Positions 36,981 to 45,886 of a DNA stretch of 64,000 nt are shown piece after piece. The notes under the pieces were generated by a model that was not told the origin of the DNA, ran no database searches, and worked only from the letters and a program-made list of their open reading frames with translations. Every line of letters begins with the position of its first letter. Position 1 is the stretch's first letter. Origin of the DNA: JABAAI01 sp965242745 (GTDB lineage Bacteria > Spirochaetota > Leptospiria > Leptospirales > Leptonemataceae); contig CBDETG010000095.1 of NCBI GenBank assembly GCA_965242745.1, positions 62,001 through 126,000 on the forward strand, read 5' to 3'. Both the position numbers and the translations under genes were made by a program.

Positions 36981-39044
36981 ATGAAGCTTTGTCTTTTTGC
37001 AGCTGCTCTTTTTTTCCTTCTTATGAAAGGCATAGGGGCGCAAAAGAGCCCTAATCTAAGCTGGAAATACAGTATAGAAGACAAGGCCGAATTCACTCTT
37101 GAGTCTCTGAATGTGCAGAAGTGGCGAAGCTTTGCTGCGCATAGCTCTTTGTACAGTACAGGAAGGGATATATTCTGGCTCCGAGGACACAAAACGCTTC
37201 CAGCGAAAACGCTTCCAGCGCAAAAGCAAAAGCTTGCTTTTTTCTTTGAGAAGGTCTGCGGCCATCTGGAGCTTTATGTAAACGGCAGGCCTGTGAAGCA
37301 GCAAGAAAGAGCGCTGCAATTCCACTCCCGTTGTTATCGCTCTGCTATTTATCCTCTTCCCTTATCTTTCAATAAGCTGCAGAAAACTAAGATAAGCATA
37401 GCAATACGTTTAAGTAAAAGCAATTACTTTCGCCCGCCCGCTTTATATTCCCAAGTTGCGTTGATGGAGCTGCAAGAAGCAGAGAAAGATCTTTGGAGCT
37501 CCAATCTCTCCGGCCTCCTCTATGCTTTTCTAAGCCTTATACTTGGCGCCTTCTTTCTTGGAATTTATATGCGCTTGTACCAGGCAGAATCCTATAAGGC
37601 CTTTGCTTCCTTTTTACTTTTCTATGCCGCCTATAAGCTCTTGCAAAGCGAGTTAGTTTATTCCATTATAGACCTCAGCCCTTATTTCAGCCGCGCTTCC
37701 ATATGCTTAGGGATCATGCTGCCATACTTGGCTTACAGTTTCTTTATACGTTTTTTTCTTATAGAAAGGATACAAATCAAGCTCCCTTTCTTCAAGTTAG
37801 ACAAAGACGCTCAGGAATGGGGATACTTCTATTTTCGAGCGCTTGCGGGGACTGCTTTTATATGCCTGCTTTTCCCCAATTTGACGCATCGCCTGTATCT
37901 CGTAGAACTTTGTTTTTTCTTACAGCTTCCTGTTATGCTCTATTTCTTGTTTATCAGCGCTCCATACTTCCGGAGCCTGCATTATCGAAGTATTGGCGCA
38001 TTGGGAGCGCTCCCCCTTTGCCTTAGCATAGTTCTGCATATTGTTCATCCCGCAGCGCAGAATCCCTTTTCTCCTGCTGCCGGGGCTTTTATGTTTGTGC
38101 TGCAGCTGAGTCTTGCTTTGGCTTTGCTCTATCATCTTGTTATGAAAAGAAAAGAAGTAGAAAGTCATAAGCATTACCTTGCTTCCATTGACGCAATGCA
38201 GGATCGTATTTTCAATTATATGGGAGCGGTCTTTGCCAAGTCAGCCAGGGAAGTTGTGGACCTTAGCCGTAAGTACATAATGAGAGAGGAAAGAAAAATC
38301 AAACAAGAAGAGCTTGGATCTCTATCGCTTAAGATAAGCGAGATGCAGTTTCAGCTTGGCGACATAATGGAATTGGCACGTTTGGAAAGCCTTCCAAAGC
38401 CTGAAAATCTAGAAAAGCTTAAGTTAAAAGAGTTTGTACAGACTTTTGTATCGCAGGCAGACATAAGCTGCCATATACGCGTAGATGAAAAACTGGAGAT
38501 CACGAGCAGCATGGAGTTTCTCAATACTGCCTTCCTGCACTTATTAGATTTCCTTAAAAGACAGGGTACGCAGCATATAGACCTGCTGGTAAAGCCCAAG
38601 AATAAGCATGAGATACTTTTTCATTTTCTCAGTTTCCACTCTGATGAAAAAAAAATCAAGGAACTGTACAGAATTTGCAAAAGCGAAGTGTCTTTGCGTG
38701 ATGCCCGCTGGATTACATGGTCTATTATCAAGGAATCAATGAGGATTTTACGCTCACAGATCAGCGTTCTGGTCAACGGAAGCAAGTTCTTAAGGTTTGC
38801 AATTACGATCCCTGTCGATATCAATCTGCAGGAGAGCTACAGATTGGAGGATTCCTCTGCGCAGGAAACAGAAAGCATTAGCCTTGTTTTACATGGGACA
38901 GAAGAAAAAAACAAGGAAGATGATACCGCAGCTAGAGCCCTTCTTGCAATCAGGCAGGGGAAAATGGCGCAGCGCAAAGGCATGGGCCTCCGCAAATTGC
39001 GCGACTGGCTGCCTTTGCTCGCCGGAGGCCAGAGCAAAAAATGA
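36981..39044 (+). CDS. 7TMR-DISM receptor with strongly degenerate kinase tail
   Basis: Same plan as the gene upstream: signal peptide (LFAAALFFLLMKGIGA), beta-rich sensor domain (about 25-165), seven hydrophobic helices (about 175-375), then a cytoplasmic tail. The tail keeps the outline of a kinase (a coiled dimerisation region, then LNTAFLHLLDFLKRQ at the N-box position) but the N-box Asn is Asp and no G1 or G2 glycine box is visible. It is probably unable to bind ATP. With its neighbour it may form a paired signalling receptor that works without phosphotransfer; that is inference. Confidence 0.78.
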   Translation: MKLCLFAAALFFLLMKGIGAQKSPNLSWKYSIEDKAEFTLESLNVQKWRSFAAHSSLYSTGRDIFWLRGHKTLPAKTLPAQKQKLAFFFEKVCGHLELYVNGRPVKQQERALQFHSRCYRSAIYPLPLSFNKLQKTKISIAIRLSKSNYFRPPALYSQVALMELQEAEKDLWSSNLSGLLYAFLSLILGAFFLGIYMRLYQAESYKAFASFLLFYAAYKLLQSELVYSIIDLSPYFSRASICLGIMLPYLAYSFFIRFFLIERIQIKLPFFKLDKDAQEWGYFYFRALAGTAFICLLFPNLTHRLYLVELCFFLQLPVMLYFLFISAPYFRSLHYRSIGALGALPLCLSIVLHIVHPAAQNPFSPAAGAFMFVLQLSLALALLYHLVMKRKEVESHKHYLASIDAMQDRIFNYMGAVFAKSAREVVDLSRKYIMREERKIKQEELGSLSLKISEMQFQLGDIMELARLESLPKPENLEKLKLKEFVQTFVSQADISCHIRVDEKLEITSSMEFLNTAFLHLLDFLKRQGTQHIDLLVKPKNKHEILFHFLSFHSDEKKIKELYRICKSEVSLRDARWITWSIIKESMRILRSQISVLVNGSKFLRFAITIPVDINLQESYRLEDSSAQETESISLVLHGTEEKNKEDDTAARALLAIRQGKMAQRKGMGLRKLRDWLPLLAGGQSKK

Positions 39045-39068
39045 AGGCAGAAGCTCAGCTGAAAGTTT

Positions 39069-41408
39069 TTATGCGGTATGCAGGCTGTAAAAACCAGTCG
39101 CAAAGGGAACGCGAAAGCTGCCCAGACGCGCGCTACGGCCTTCCTCTTCTAAGCTGGGAGTCTGGGCGCGGATTTTTTCTCCAAAGCGCTTTAAGTAACA
39201 GTATCTGGCAGGAAGGCGAAATTCAATTTCTTCAAAGGGATTCTTGGAAGCCTGATGCAGCGCTTTAACAGAAAGAGAAATCGTATGCTCTTGGTTCATC
39301 TTCGCTCGGAATTCAAAATAAGAATAAGCCCCTTCCATGTACTGCCTGCTTTTTGTATCATCTATAAACAGCCTGCCAAGCATTCTTTCAGAGGGGTAAA
39401 TCTCTAGTATGAGAACGCCCTCTAAGGACAACTCAGCGTTTACCTGCGGAAAGCAAAGAGGGATAATAGCGCCTGCCCGTATAAAAAGAGGATAATAGCC
39501 GGGCTGTGTTAGAAAAAAATGACTTGTACCTCCTTGGTAGAGAGTCCCAGTCTCGTATTCATACCAAGCCTCCTGGGGATGAGGGAGGTAGACACGGCGT
39601 CTTCTTAGCTTTGCCTCCAGTACAGGCGCTGCAAGAAGCTCTGATCCTATCAAAAATTGATCCTGCGCTATGTCTGTATCCAAATCGGGAAACTCATAAA
39701 ATAGGGGTCTAAGCCAAGTCAGCCCTTCTTTATGAATCCTGTAGGCAAGCGTATAGAGATAAGGTAAAAACTGATAGCGCCGCCGTATATGCTTAGCGCA
39801 CATCTCTGAGAACTTAGAGCCAAGGCCCCAAGGTCTCTGTTTTTGAAATAAAAGGCTGCCGTGAATGCGAAAGAAAGACATAAGTGAAGCAAGCTCAACC
39901 CATCGGACAAAAAGCTCCCGCTTCTTGGGCGATTTGAGAAAAGCCGCTGCCTTTGCTAAGGCGGAGCCGCAAAACATATCTCCTATATCTGCGCCGCAAT
40001 AAGGCACAGCGCTGAGATTCAAATTGAGGGCTGCGTATAAATGTTCCCGCAAGTTATCCCAAGAGCTATGGCGCATCTGCGTCCATAAAGCGGCATATTT
40101 TTGTATCCCACAAAAGCCAGAGCGGCTTAGGACCCAGGGACGAAGCCTTTCCGGATGCTCCCTTTCAAAGGCCTTGAAAGCCGACTGCGCCTGCAGCTTA
40201 GCATAGAGAGCGCCTAACTTTGCGTGAGGAAGCCTTGCATTGTCATGGAAGAGGTCTTCTTCCAAGGGATCAGAATGCTCCCGCAGTCTGGCTTCATTCA
40301 TGTTATTCCATATGCCGGATACTCCAACTTCGAAAAGTGTTTTATGCAGCTTGCTCCACCATTGCTGTACTTTTAGGAGACTGAAATCGGGGAAGGCTAC
40401 TTTGGATGATCCTATATAAGTCTTTTGCTCAGAGTTCTTGCAAAAATAGCCCGCTCTCTCTCCAGAACGATATATGCTAAAAGAAGGATCAGCGGGCACT
40501 TCAGGACTCACAGCTGTAACGATACGTAAACCCAAGCTGCGAAGTTTCAACAGCAGAGCTGCAGGCCTGGGGAAGGCTTTAGGGTGCCAGGTGAAAGTAC
40601 GTGAGTTGTGCATATAGCCCCTATCCAGATGTATTGCGTCACAGAGAATGTTTGCCTTAGGCAGCCGCTTGGCCATCCTCCACACCTCTTTTTCGTTAGA
40701 GTAAACTGAGCGGGTCTTCTGATGGCAGCCTAAGGACCACAATGGGGGGAAAAAGGGCTTCCCGCATATGGCGTAGAGATTCTGGAGTATCCCCGAGGGC
40801 GTGCCTGTGAAAACGAAAAAGTCCTGCGCCATAGGAAGTAAAGCATGACGCTCCAGAGCCTTTGCAAAAGGGCGGATATAGATTCCCCGCTTCCATTTTT
40901 CTCCTTCCTCGTGTGCAATCATCACCTGAGCTGCTAAAGTAGAATTCCAATATATCCCTGTACATGCCTTGCTGGCGTGCCGTATGAAAAAGAAAGGAAA
41001 GCTTGAGGCGACGCCCTGACCCAGCAAATAGAATGTCTGGTTATTTTTTTCCAAGGCGGCAGAGGCTGCGCCTAAGGCGTAGATTCGATCTTGTTTTGCA
41101 AGGTCTACAAAAAACAAAGGCGAGCCAAATTGCCCTGTCTGTAAAGAGCCGGTGAGGATTTCTCTTTTTTTCTGGGCTACTCTGAAATTACCCGTAGTAG
41201 GATCATACAAAAAGCGTATCCTGTCTTTCTGGCAGCATAAAAGGCCCTCTTCTATCCAACGCCCAGGCAAAAGCTGAGAGCTTAGGCGTTCTAGATGCGC
41301 TTCTTCAGGAAAATCGCTGCTATGATTTGGGAAAACGGCAAAGCGCAGGAGATCTCTGTTATAGACTCTTCCAATAACTGAAAGACCCTCTGTTGGAGAC
41401 ACAAGCAA
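39069..41408 (-). CDS. Glycoside hydrolase family 31-like protein with both catalytic Asp replaced
   Basis: GH31 enzymes are retaining alpha-glucosidases and relatives. Fold landmarks are clear: PPLWSLGCHQ, DAIHLDRGYM, VLSRSGFCGIQKYAALWT, GADIGDMFCG, ELFVRWVELASLMSFFRIHG and C-terminal beta domains. The nucleophile motif WNDMNEP reads WNNMNEA (N369 for Asp), and the acid/base motif WTGDN reads WTQMR (M445 for Asp). Length 779 is normal. It is likely a non-catalytic carbohydrate-binding or regulatory paralogue. TTG at 41408 is a weak start 12 bases after tRNA-Tyr; an in-frame GTG at 41402 is an alternative. Confidence 0.85.
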   Translation of the reverse strand: MLVSPTEGLSVIGRVYNRDLLRFAVFPNHSSDFPEEAHLERLSSQLLPGRWIEEGLLCCQKDRIRFLYDPTTGNFRVAQKKREILTGSLQTGQFGSPLFFVDLAKQDRIYALGAASAALEKNNQTFYLLGQGVASSFPFFFIRHASKACTGIYWNSTLAAQVMIAHEEGEKWKRGIYIRPFAKALERHALLPMAQDFFVFTGTPSGILQNLYAICGKPFFPPLWSLGCHQKTRSVYSNEKEVWRMAKRLPKANILCDAIHLDRGYMHNSRTFTWHPKAFPRPAALLLKLRSLGLRIVTAVSPEVPADPSFSIYRSGERAGYFCKNSEQKTYIGSSKVAFPDFSLLKVQQWWSKLHKTLFEVGVSGIWNNMNEARLREHSDPLEEDLFHDNARLPHAKLGALYAKLQAQSAFKAFEREHPERLRPWVLSRSGFCGIQKYAALWTQMRHSSWDNLREHLYAALNLNLSAVPYCGADIGDMFCGSALAKAAAFLKSPKKRELFVRWVELASLMSFFRIHGSLLFQKQRPWGLGSKFSEMCAKHIRRRYQFLPYLYTLAYRIHKEGLTWLRPLFYEFPDLDTDIAQDQFLIGSELLAAPVLEAKLRRRRVYLPHPQEAWYEYETGTLYQGGTSHFFLTQPGYYPLFIRAGAIIPLCFPQVNAELSLEGVLILEIYPSERMLGRLFIDDTKSRQYMEGAYSYFEFRAKMNQEHTISLSVKALHQASKNPFEEIEFRLPARYCYLKRFGEKIRAQTPSLEEEGRSARLGSFRVPFATGFYSLHTA

Positions 41409-41419
41409 AAGAAGAGGCG

Positions 41420-41502
41420 TGGGCAGGGAAGGATTTGAACCTCCGTAGGCTTGCGCCGCCAGATTTACAGTCTGGTCCCTTTAACCACTCGGGCACCTAC
41501 CC
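41420..41502 (-). tRNA. tRNA-Tyr (GTA)
   Basis: Acceptor GGGTAGG/CCTGCCC, anticodon loop CTGTAAA giving GTA, and the long variable arm expected of tRNA-Tyr. 83 bases, CCA not encoded. It follows tRNA-Thr by 9 bases on the same strand. Confidence 0.96.
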
Positions 41503-41511
41503 CCAAAGTTG

Positions 41512-41584
41512 TGCTGCCTGTAGGAGTCGAACCCACGACCTGCTGATTACAAGTCAGCCGCTCTACCAATTGAGCTAAGGCAGC
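41512..41584 (-). tRNA. tRNA-Thr (TGT)
   Basis: Acceptor GCTGCCT/AGGCAGC, D arm GCTC/GAGC, anticodon loop CTTGTAA giving TGT, T arm with GGTTCGACTCC. 73 bases, CCA not encoded. Probably one transcript with tRNA-Tyr. Confidence 0.96.
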
Positions 41585-41676
41585 TAGAACTTTTGTAAAG
41601 CTAAGCAATACAAGCTTAGAGCGTCAAGTAATTCGTGAAAATATGTCCGCAGCTTGTATAAATTATTTGCCGCGTC

Positions 41677-42297
41677 TTATGGAGACAGATAGGAGCATTC
41701 CCAGCCGCCTTTTTTAGAGGCGCGGTATGCAAGTCTATCGTGCAGGCGATGCGGCCTGTTTTGCCAAAACTCCATGTACTCTGGAACAAGCAGGCAGCCT
41801 CCCCAATGCGGGGGGCGGGGAATGGGCTTGTCTGCAAACTGTTTTTCTAGGATCGCAAATCGCTCTTCTAAGTCTTTTCTAGAGCTGATCATGCTGCTTT
41901 GCTCGGAGGCATGGGCTGCTATCTGACTGTGGCGCTCGCGGGTGGCGAAATATGCGTCTGAGGCTTGGGGGCTGAGCCGTTTTGTTTTGCCTTCTATGCG
42001 CACTTGTCTTTTGCAGGGGGCAGTCCAGTAAAAAAGCATAGCTGCCTTAGGGCATTGCTCCAGCTCTTGGGCCTTGGGGCTCTTGTAGTTTGTATAAAAG
42101 CAAAAGCCATCTTCGCCAAAGCTTTTGAGCAGGACCACGCGTGATTTAGGCTGCCTTGCAGGCATATCTACAGTAGCTAAGACCATCGCATTTGCCTCCC
42201 CGCCCTGAGGCGCAGCTTCTGCAGCTTTGCTAAACCAATGATGGAAGAGGCTGATGGGATGAGGCGCAGCTTCCAGGCTAGGGACAGGGAATTGCAT
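41677..42297 (-). CDS. pdxH: Pyridoxamine 5'-phosphate oxidase
   Basis: FMN enzyme making pyridoxal 5'-phosphate. Motifs: AMVLATVDMPARQPKSRVVLLKSF, FYTNYKSPKAQELEQCPKAAMLFYW, RQVRIEGK and C-terminal WQNRPHRLHDRLAYR. ATG at 42297 is chosen, 4 bases after the bioD stop; this gives about 206 residues, normal for the family, while the longer open frame runs back into bioD. Translationally close to bioD and cutA upstream. Confidence 0.94.
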   Translation of the reverse strand: MQFPVPSLEAAPHPISLFHHWFSKAAEAAPQGGEANAMVLATVDMPARQPKSRVVLLKSFGEDGFCFYTNYKSPKAQELEQCPKAAMLFYWTAPCKRQVRIEGKTKRLSPQASDAYFATRERHSQIAAHASEQSSMISSRKDLEERFAILEKQFADKPIPRPPHWGGCLLVPEYMEFWQNRPHRLHDRLAYRASKKGGWECSYLSP

Positions 42298-42301
42298 AGG
42301 T

Positions 42302-42985
42302 TTATGGCATAGAAAGAAGAGCGCGGGATTTTTTGGCAAGCAGAAGATCCAATGCGGGGCATTTCCGCCAGCGCAGTTTTCTGAAGTCTTTTTCCTGCAC
42401 GCTGTCAAAGGCCAGCAAAACAGGAATCTGACTTATCTCTTCTACTGTGCGCCAGTTATCTGTCTTTTGCGTGGGGCCGCAAAAGAGCAGCCCCAGCACA
42501 GGGATGGAATGTGACTTGAGCAGCTCTATAGTAAGCAGGCTGTGATTGATTGTGCCCAAGGCGTTACGCGCCGCAATCAGTACAGGCAGGCCTGATGCTT
42601 TTAGAAAATCGAGCCAGGTATAAGAACGCGTTAAGGGAACCAGAATGCCGCCAGCCCCCTCTATAAGAAGCGGACCCTTTTTGCTCTGATGATTTTGCAA
42701 ATCTTCTAATATCTTCTCAGGATCAATATGAGTCTTAGCAAGCTCTGCTGCACGATGAGGGCTTAAGGGGGCGGGGAAATAGTAGCTTTCTTCCAAAAAA
42801 CGCTCTGGAGCTCCTAAGGTATCCTGGCCGTACATACCGCATAGGCTTTGCACGCGCAAGCGATCATAGTCAAGTCCCGTCTGGACAGGCTTCCAGTAAG
42901 ACAAGCCCGGATAGCGGAGCATAATGGCTGCGGCGCTTGTGGTTTTGCCTGCGCCGGTATCTGTACCTGTCAGGAAGACGGACAT
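42302..42985 (-). CDS. bioD: Dethiobiotin synthetase
   Basis: Closes the ureido ring of biotin using ATP and CO2. P-loop GTDTGAGKTT at the N-terminus, WKPVQTGLD, IEGAGGILVPL and ARNALGTINHSLL are characteristic. ATG at 42985 (MSVFLTGTD) is chosen over an upstream in-frame start because it places the P-loop at residue 7, as usual. It overlaps the end of cutA by 16 bases. No other biotin gene is in the window. Confidence 0.95.
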   Translation of the reverse strand: MSVFLTGTDTGAGKTTSAAAIMLRYPGLSYWKPVQTGLDYDRLRVQSLCGMYGQDTLGAPERFLEESYYFPAPLSPHRAAELAKTHIDPEKILEDLQNHQSKKGPLLIEGAGGILVPLTRSYTWLDFLKASGLPVLIAARNALGTINHSLLTIELLKSHSIPVLGLLFCGPTQKTDNWRTVEEISQIPVLLAFDSVQEKDFRKLRWRKCPALDLLLAKKSRALLSMP

Positions 42986-43338
42986 TGTTGAAAGACCCAC
43001 TGCAGGAAGGCGGGATGGGCATCGCAGGAGGAAAACATAACTATACATGGGCAGTCATAGCTATGGACAGCAAGCACGGCAGACCTGAGCTCTGCAAAGA
43101 GTTCCGGCCTGCTTTTTGCAATCACAATACATTCCTGCCGCTCTTGGAGCTCCCCTTCCCATTCATAAACAGAGCGCATTTTTTCTATGATGTTTACGCA
43201 GGCGGCCAGCTTTTTCTCAGACACAAGGACCTTCGCGATCTTTCTTGCCTGGGCCATATCCTCAGCTGTTATGTACACAAAGGCGATTTTTTGAGAAGAC
43301 TGCAAAACAAAATGATGCCTGTATGACACTGTGCCCAT
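42970..43338 (-). CDS. cutA: CutA1-type divalent-cation tolerance protein
   Basis: Small trimeric ferredoxin-like protein linked to metal tolerance. Signature stretch AACVNIIEKMRSVYEWEGELQ, then QECIVIAKS and a YDCPCIVMF strand. 122 residues from ATG 43338; the first 15 or so residues are not conserved and the true start may be further in. First gene of the reverse operon cutA-bioD-pdxH. Confidence 0.9.
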   Translation of the reverse strand: MGTVSYRHHFVLQSSQKIAFVYITAEDMAQARKIAKVLVSEKKLAACVNIIEKMRSVYEWEGELQERQECIVIAKSRPELFAELRSAVLAVHSYDCPCIVMFSSCDAHPAFLQWVFQQCPSS

Positions 43339-43600
43339 ACAAACACGACATTCCTACTCTATTTTGCCTTCCATCCACTGCAAGAACAATTCTCATCAGG
43401 TCGTGTGAGCCTAGTGATCCTTCTGATCCTTCAGGCTGAATTTAACATGTCTATGTTGCTAAGCTATGCCTGCGCATATTGCTGCAAACTAGCGCCGGGA
43501 ACTGTTTTCGTGATTTGCTTAGAGCGCAAGCAAGAGCAAAGCATTGTTCTTTTGTCTCACATAAGAGGCAGTCCTTGACGATAGGAATTTCATCTGGAGC

Positions 43601-44437
43601 TTGAAAAAGGCTTTGCAAACTTTCCATTTATACGTAATTCTTATTTTTACCTGGCTGCTGAGCTCGGCTTGCCAAACATACAGCTTAGACTCTGATGCGC
43701 AAGGAGATGGTCCCTGGTCTTTGAAATCTTTTCCTATCCGGCATGGATGGACCAAGCAGGACATACGGCATCCTTTCATTGTTGCCGCCTTGCCTAAGAC
43801 AAAGCCAATTCCACAGCGTTATGTACTGCCTGATCTCCCTGCTCCAGGTCATCAAGGGAATCAGGCAAGCGGCACTGCCTGGGCTGTGGGTTACTTTGGC
43901 ATGAGTTATTATATACATAAGCATAAGAAGGCAAATAGCGCTTATCGTTGTTCTCCCGCTTTTTTGTACAACAGCTTAAACAGAGGCAGGGACCAAGGGA
44001 TTGAGATTGTGGATGCCTTAGTTTTTCTGAAGGAGCAAGGATGCCCAAGAGAGGAACTTATGCCTTATATCGAGAAAGATCATGCCTACCAGCCCAGCAG
44101 CAGAGCAAAAGCAGAGGCTGCCTCCTATCGTATTGATGGTTTTGGAAGAGTGGATTACAGCGATATGGATCAAATTCGAGCGCATCTCCTGCAAGGCAGA
44201 GTGATTATTGTTACGATGCTGATCAGTGAGAACTTTGTAACATTGGATAAGGAATTATGGGAGCCCGAAGGCAAGAGGCGTGGGCGTCACACTATGGCTA
44301 TGGTTGGCTATGATGATAGGAAGCGGCTCATCTATGTGCTGAATTCTGTAGGTAAGTCATGGGCTAAAGAAGGGGGCGCTGCCATCTCCTATTCTTGGTT
44401 TGTACGCCTTTGCAAACAGGCCTATGTCTTCTGGTAA
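43601..44437 (+). CDS. Papain-like (C1) lipoprotein lacking the catalytic cysteine
   Basis: An N-terminal hydrophobic segment ends in a lipobox (LLSSAC), so it is probably an exported lipoprotein. The body resembles bacterial C1 peptidases: HQGNQASGTAWAVGYFGMSYY is the active-site helix, RRGRHTMAMVGYDD the His region (H230), and YVLNSVGKSW the Asn region (N248). Where the family has GSCTAW-like sequence this protein has SGTAW: G91 (codon GGC) replaces Cys, one base change from TGC. Likely inactive as a protease. TTG at 43601 has GGAG only 2 bases away; a later start is possible. Confidence 0.75.
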   Translation: MKKALQTFHLYVILIFTWLLSSACQTYSLDSDAQGDGPWSLKSFPIRHGWTKQDIRHPFIVAALPKTKPIPQRYVLPDLPAPGHQGNQASGTAWAVGYFGMSYYIHKHKKANSAYRCSPAFLYNSLNRGRDQGIEIVDALVFLKEQGCPREELMPYIEKDHAYQPSSRAKAEAASYRIDGFGRVDYSDMDQIRAHLLQGRVIIVTMLISENFVTLDKELWEPEGKRRGRHTMAMVGYDDRKRLIYVLNSVGKSWAKEGGAAISYSWFVRLCKQAYVFW

Positions 44438-44499
44438 TAAGAAACTGCGCAGGAATGCAGATAGGCCTTGTCGTGCAAGCTTGTATATATGGCGCACGG

Positions 44500-45722
44500 C
44501 TGCATACAACTGGCGCGGGTTTCTGCTGACTGAGGCGGGAGTTGTAATAAGCGGAGTCTGGGCTTTGTTGTGATAAGGAGGCGTTGGTTTTGATGACTGG
44601 GGCGGGGATGTAATATGCGGAGTCTGGCGTTGTTGTAATAATATAGCGTTTGTTTTCATGACGGCGGCTGTGTTGTAATAAATGGCGTTTGAACGCCGCA
44701 TTATGTCACATTGGGCGCTGGGCCTCTGCATGCTGTACATACCAGAACAATCCAGTGCAAGGCATAGGCATTGCGTCACGAGCACACGGAGGTGCGAGAG
44801 TCTGGCGCTAAGACATGGATGTCGCCCGCGCCAGACCAATGCCTATGGCTTGCCGTGGCGTTGTTGTAATAATCAGAGTCTCGGCGCCGCATTATGTCGC
44901 GTTGGGCGCAGGGGCTCATGTGCGTTGTAATGTGGCCTTGGTTTTACTGACAGGCGAGCGGTATTGTAGTAGGCGGCGTTGGGGCGCAACGCGACATAAT
45001 ACAGGTAAAAATAGACAGGGCGTTGTTGTAATAATCAGAGTCTCGGCGCCGCATTATGTCGCGTTGGGCGCAGGGCCTCGGGTGCTGTACATACCAGAAC
45101 AATCCAGTGCAAGGCATAGGCATTGCGTCACGAGCACATGGATGTGCGAGAGTCTGGCGCTAAAGCAGGGCTGACAAAACAGATATGGTTTTTTCTGGAG
45201 CTCTACATACTACAACAATCCAGTGCAAATCATAGGCATTGCGTCCCGAGCACATGGATGTGCGAGAGTCTGGCGCTAAGGCAGGGAAGCCGTTTGCGCC
45301 AGACCAATGCCTATGCCTTGCCGTCAAGGATGTCGCCGCGCCAGACCAATGCCTATGGCTTGCCGTGGCGTTGTTGTAATAATCAGAGTCTCGGCGCCGC
45401 ATTATGTCACATTGGGCGCAGGGGCTCATGTGCGTTGTAGTAGTAATGTGGCCTTGGTTTTACTGACAGGCGAGCGGTATTGTAGTAGGCGGCGTTGGGG
45501 CGCAACGCGACATAATACAGGTAAAAATAGACAGGGCGTTGTTGTAATAATCAGAGTCTCGGCGCCGTATTATGTCACATTGGGCGCAGGGCCTCTGCAT
45601 GCTGTACATACCAGAACAATCCAGTGCAAATCATAGGCATTGCGTCCCGAGCACAGGATGTGCGAGAGTCTGGCGCTAAGGCAGGGAAGCCGTTTGCGCC
45701 AGACCAATGCCTATGCCTTGCC
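44500..45722. repeat. Intergenic mosaic repeat array 3 (largest)
   Basis: Built of shuffled modules: GTTGTTGTAATAA units with GCGTTGGTTTTGATGAC; GGCGCCGCATTATGTCRCRT then TGGGCGC; TGTACATACCAGAACAATCC; AGTGCAAATCATAGGCATTG; CGAGAGTCTGGCGC; and their inverses, such as GCGCAACGCGACATAATAC. A block of about 340 bp occurs twice, offset by 510 bases (44.82-45.16 and 45.33-45.67 kb). It runs straight into the lipoprotein gene fragment at 45723. The open frames inside are repeat artefacts. Confidence 0.92.
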
Positions 45723-45803
45723 GTCACCTTCCAGAAAGGCACAGGTGATGGCGTCGTCCAGCACAAGGTGCGGCGCAAGTTTGTGTATCCGGCTTCTGAA
45801 TAA
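45723..45803 (+). pseudogene. 3' fragment C of the large lipoprotein gene
   Basis: Twenty-six sense codons plus stop encode VTFQKGTGDGVVQHKVRRKF and then VYPASE, the exact C-terminus of lipoprotein A except for single substitutions. The 22 bases after its stop (GTTATTAAGGGGGTGTTGGG and onwards) match those after the lipoprotein B stop. Upstream the sequence switches abruptly into repeat array 3, so a longer copy was cut at a repeat. Confidence 0.9.
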
Positions 45804-45886
45804 GTTATTAAGGGGGTGTTGGGGAGTCTGTTGAACAACCTCCAAAAGTAGTTGCCATATAGGGTAAATTATTTTATGTCACTTGT

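Noticed and set aside
44682..45636. Open frames of 80-120 codons inside array 3
   Set aside because: They translate the shuffled repeat modules, change with module order and have no start signals.
44500..45722. Array 3 as integron attC sites
   Set aside because: No integrase, no cassette genes between units, and the paired RYYYAAC/GTTRRRY boxes of attC sites are not evident.
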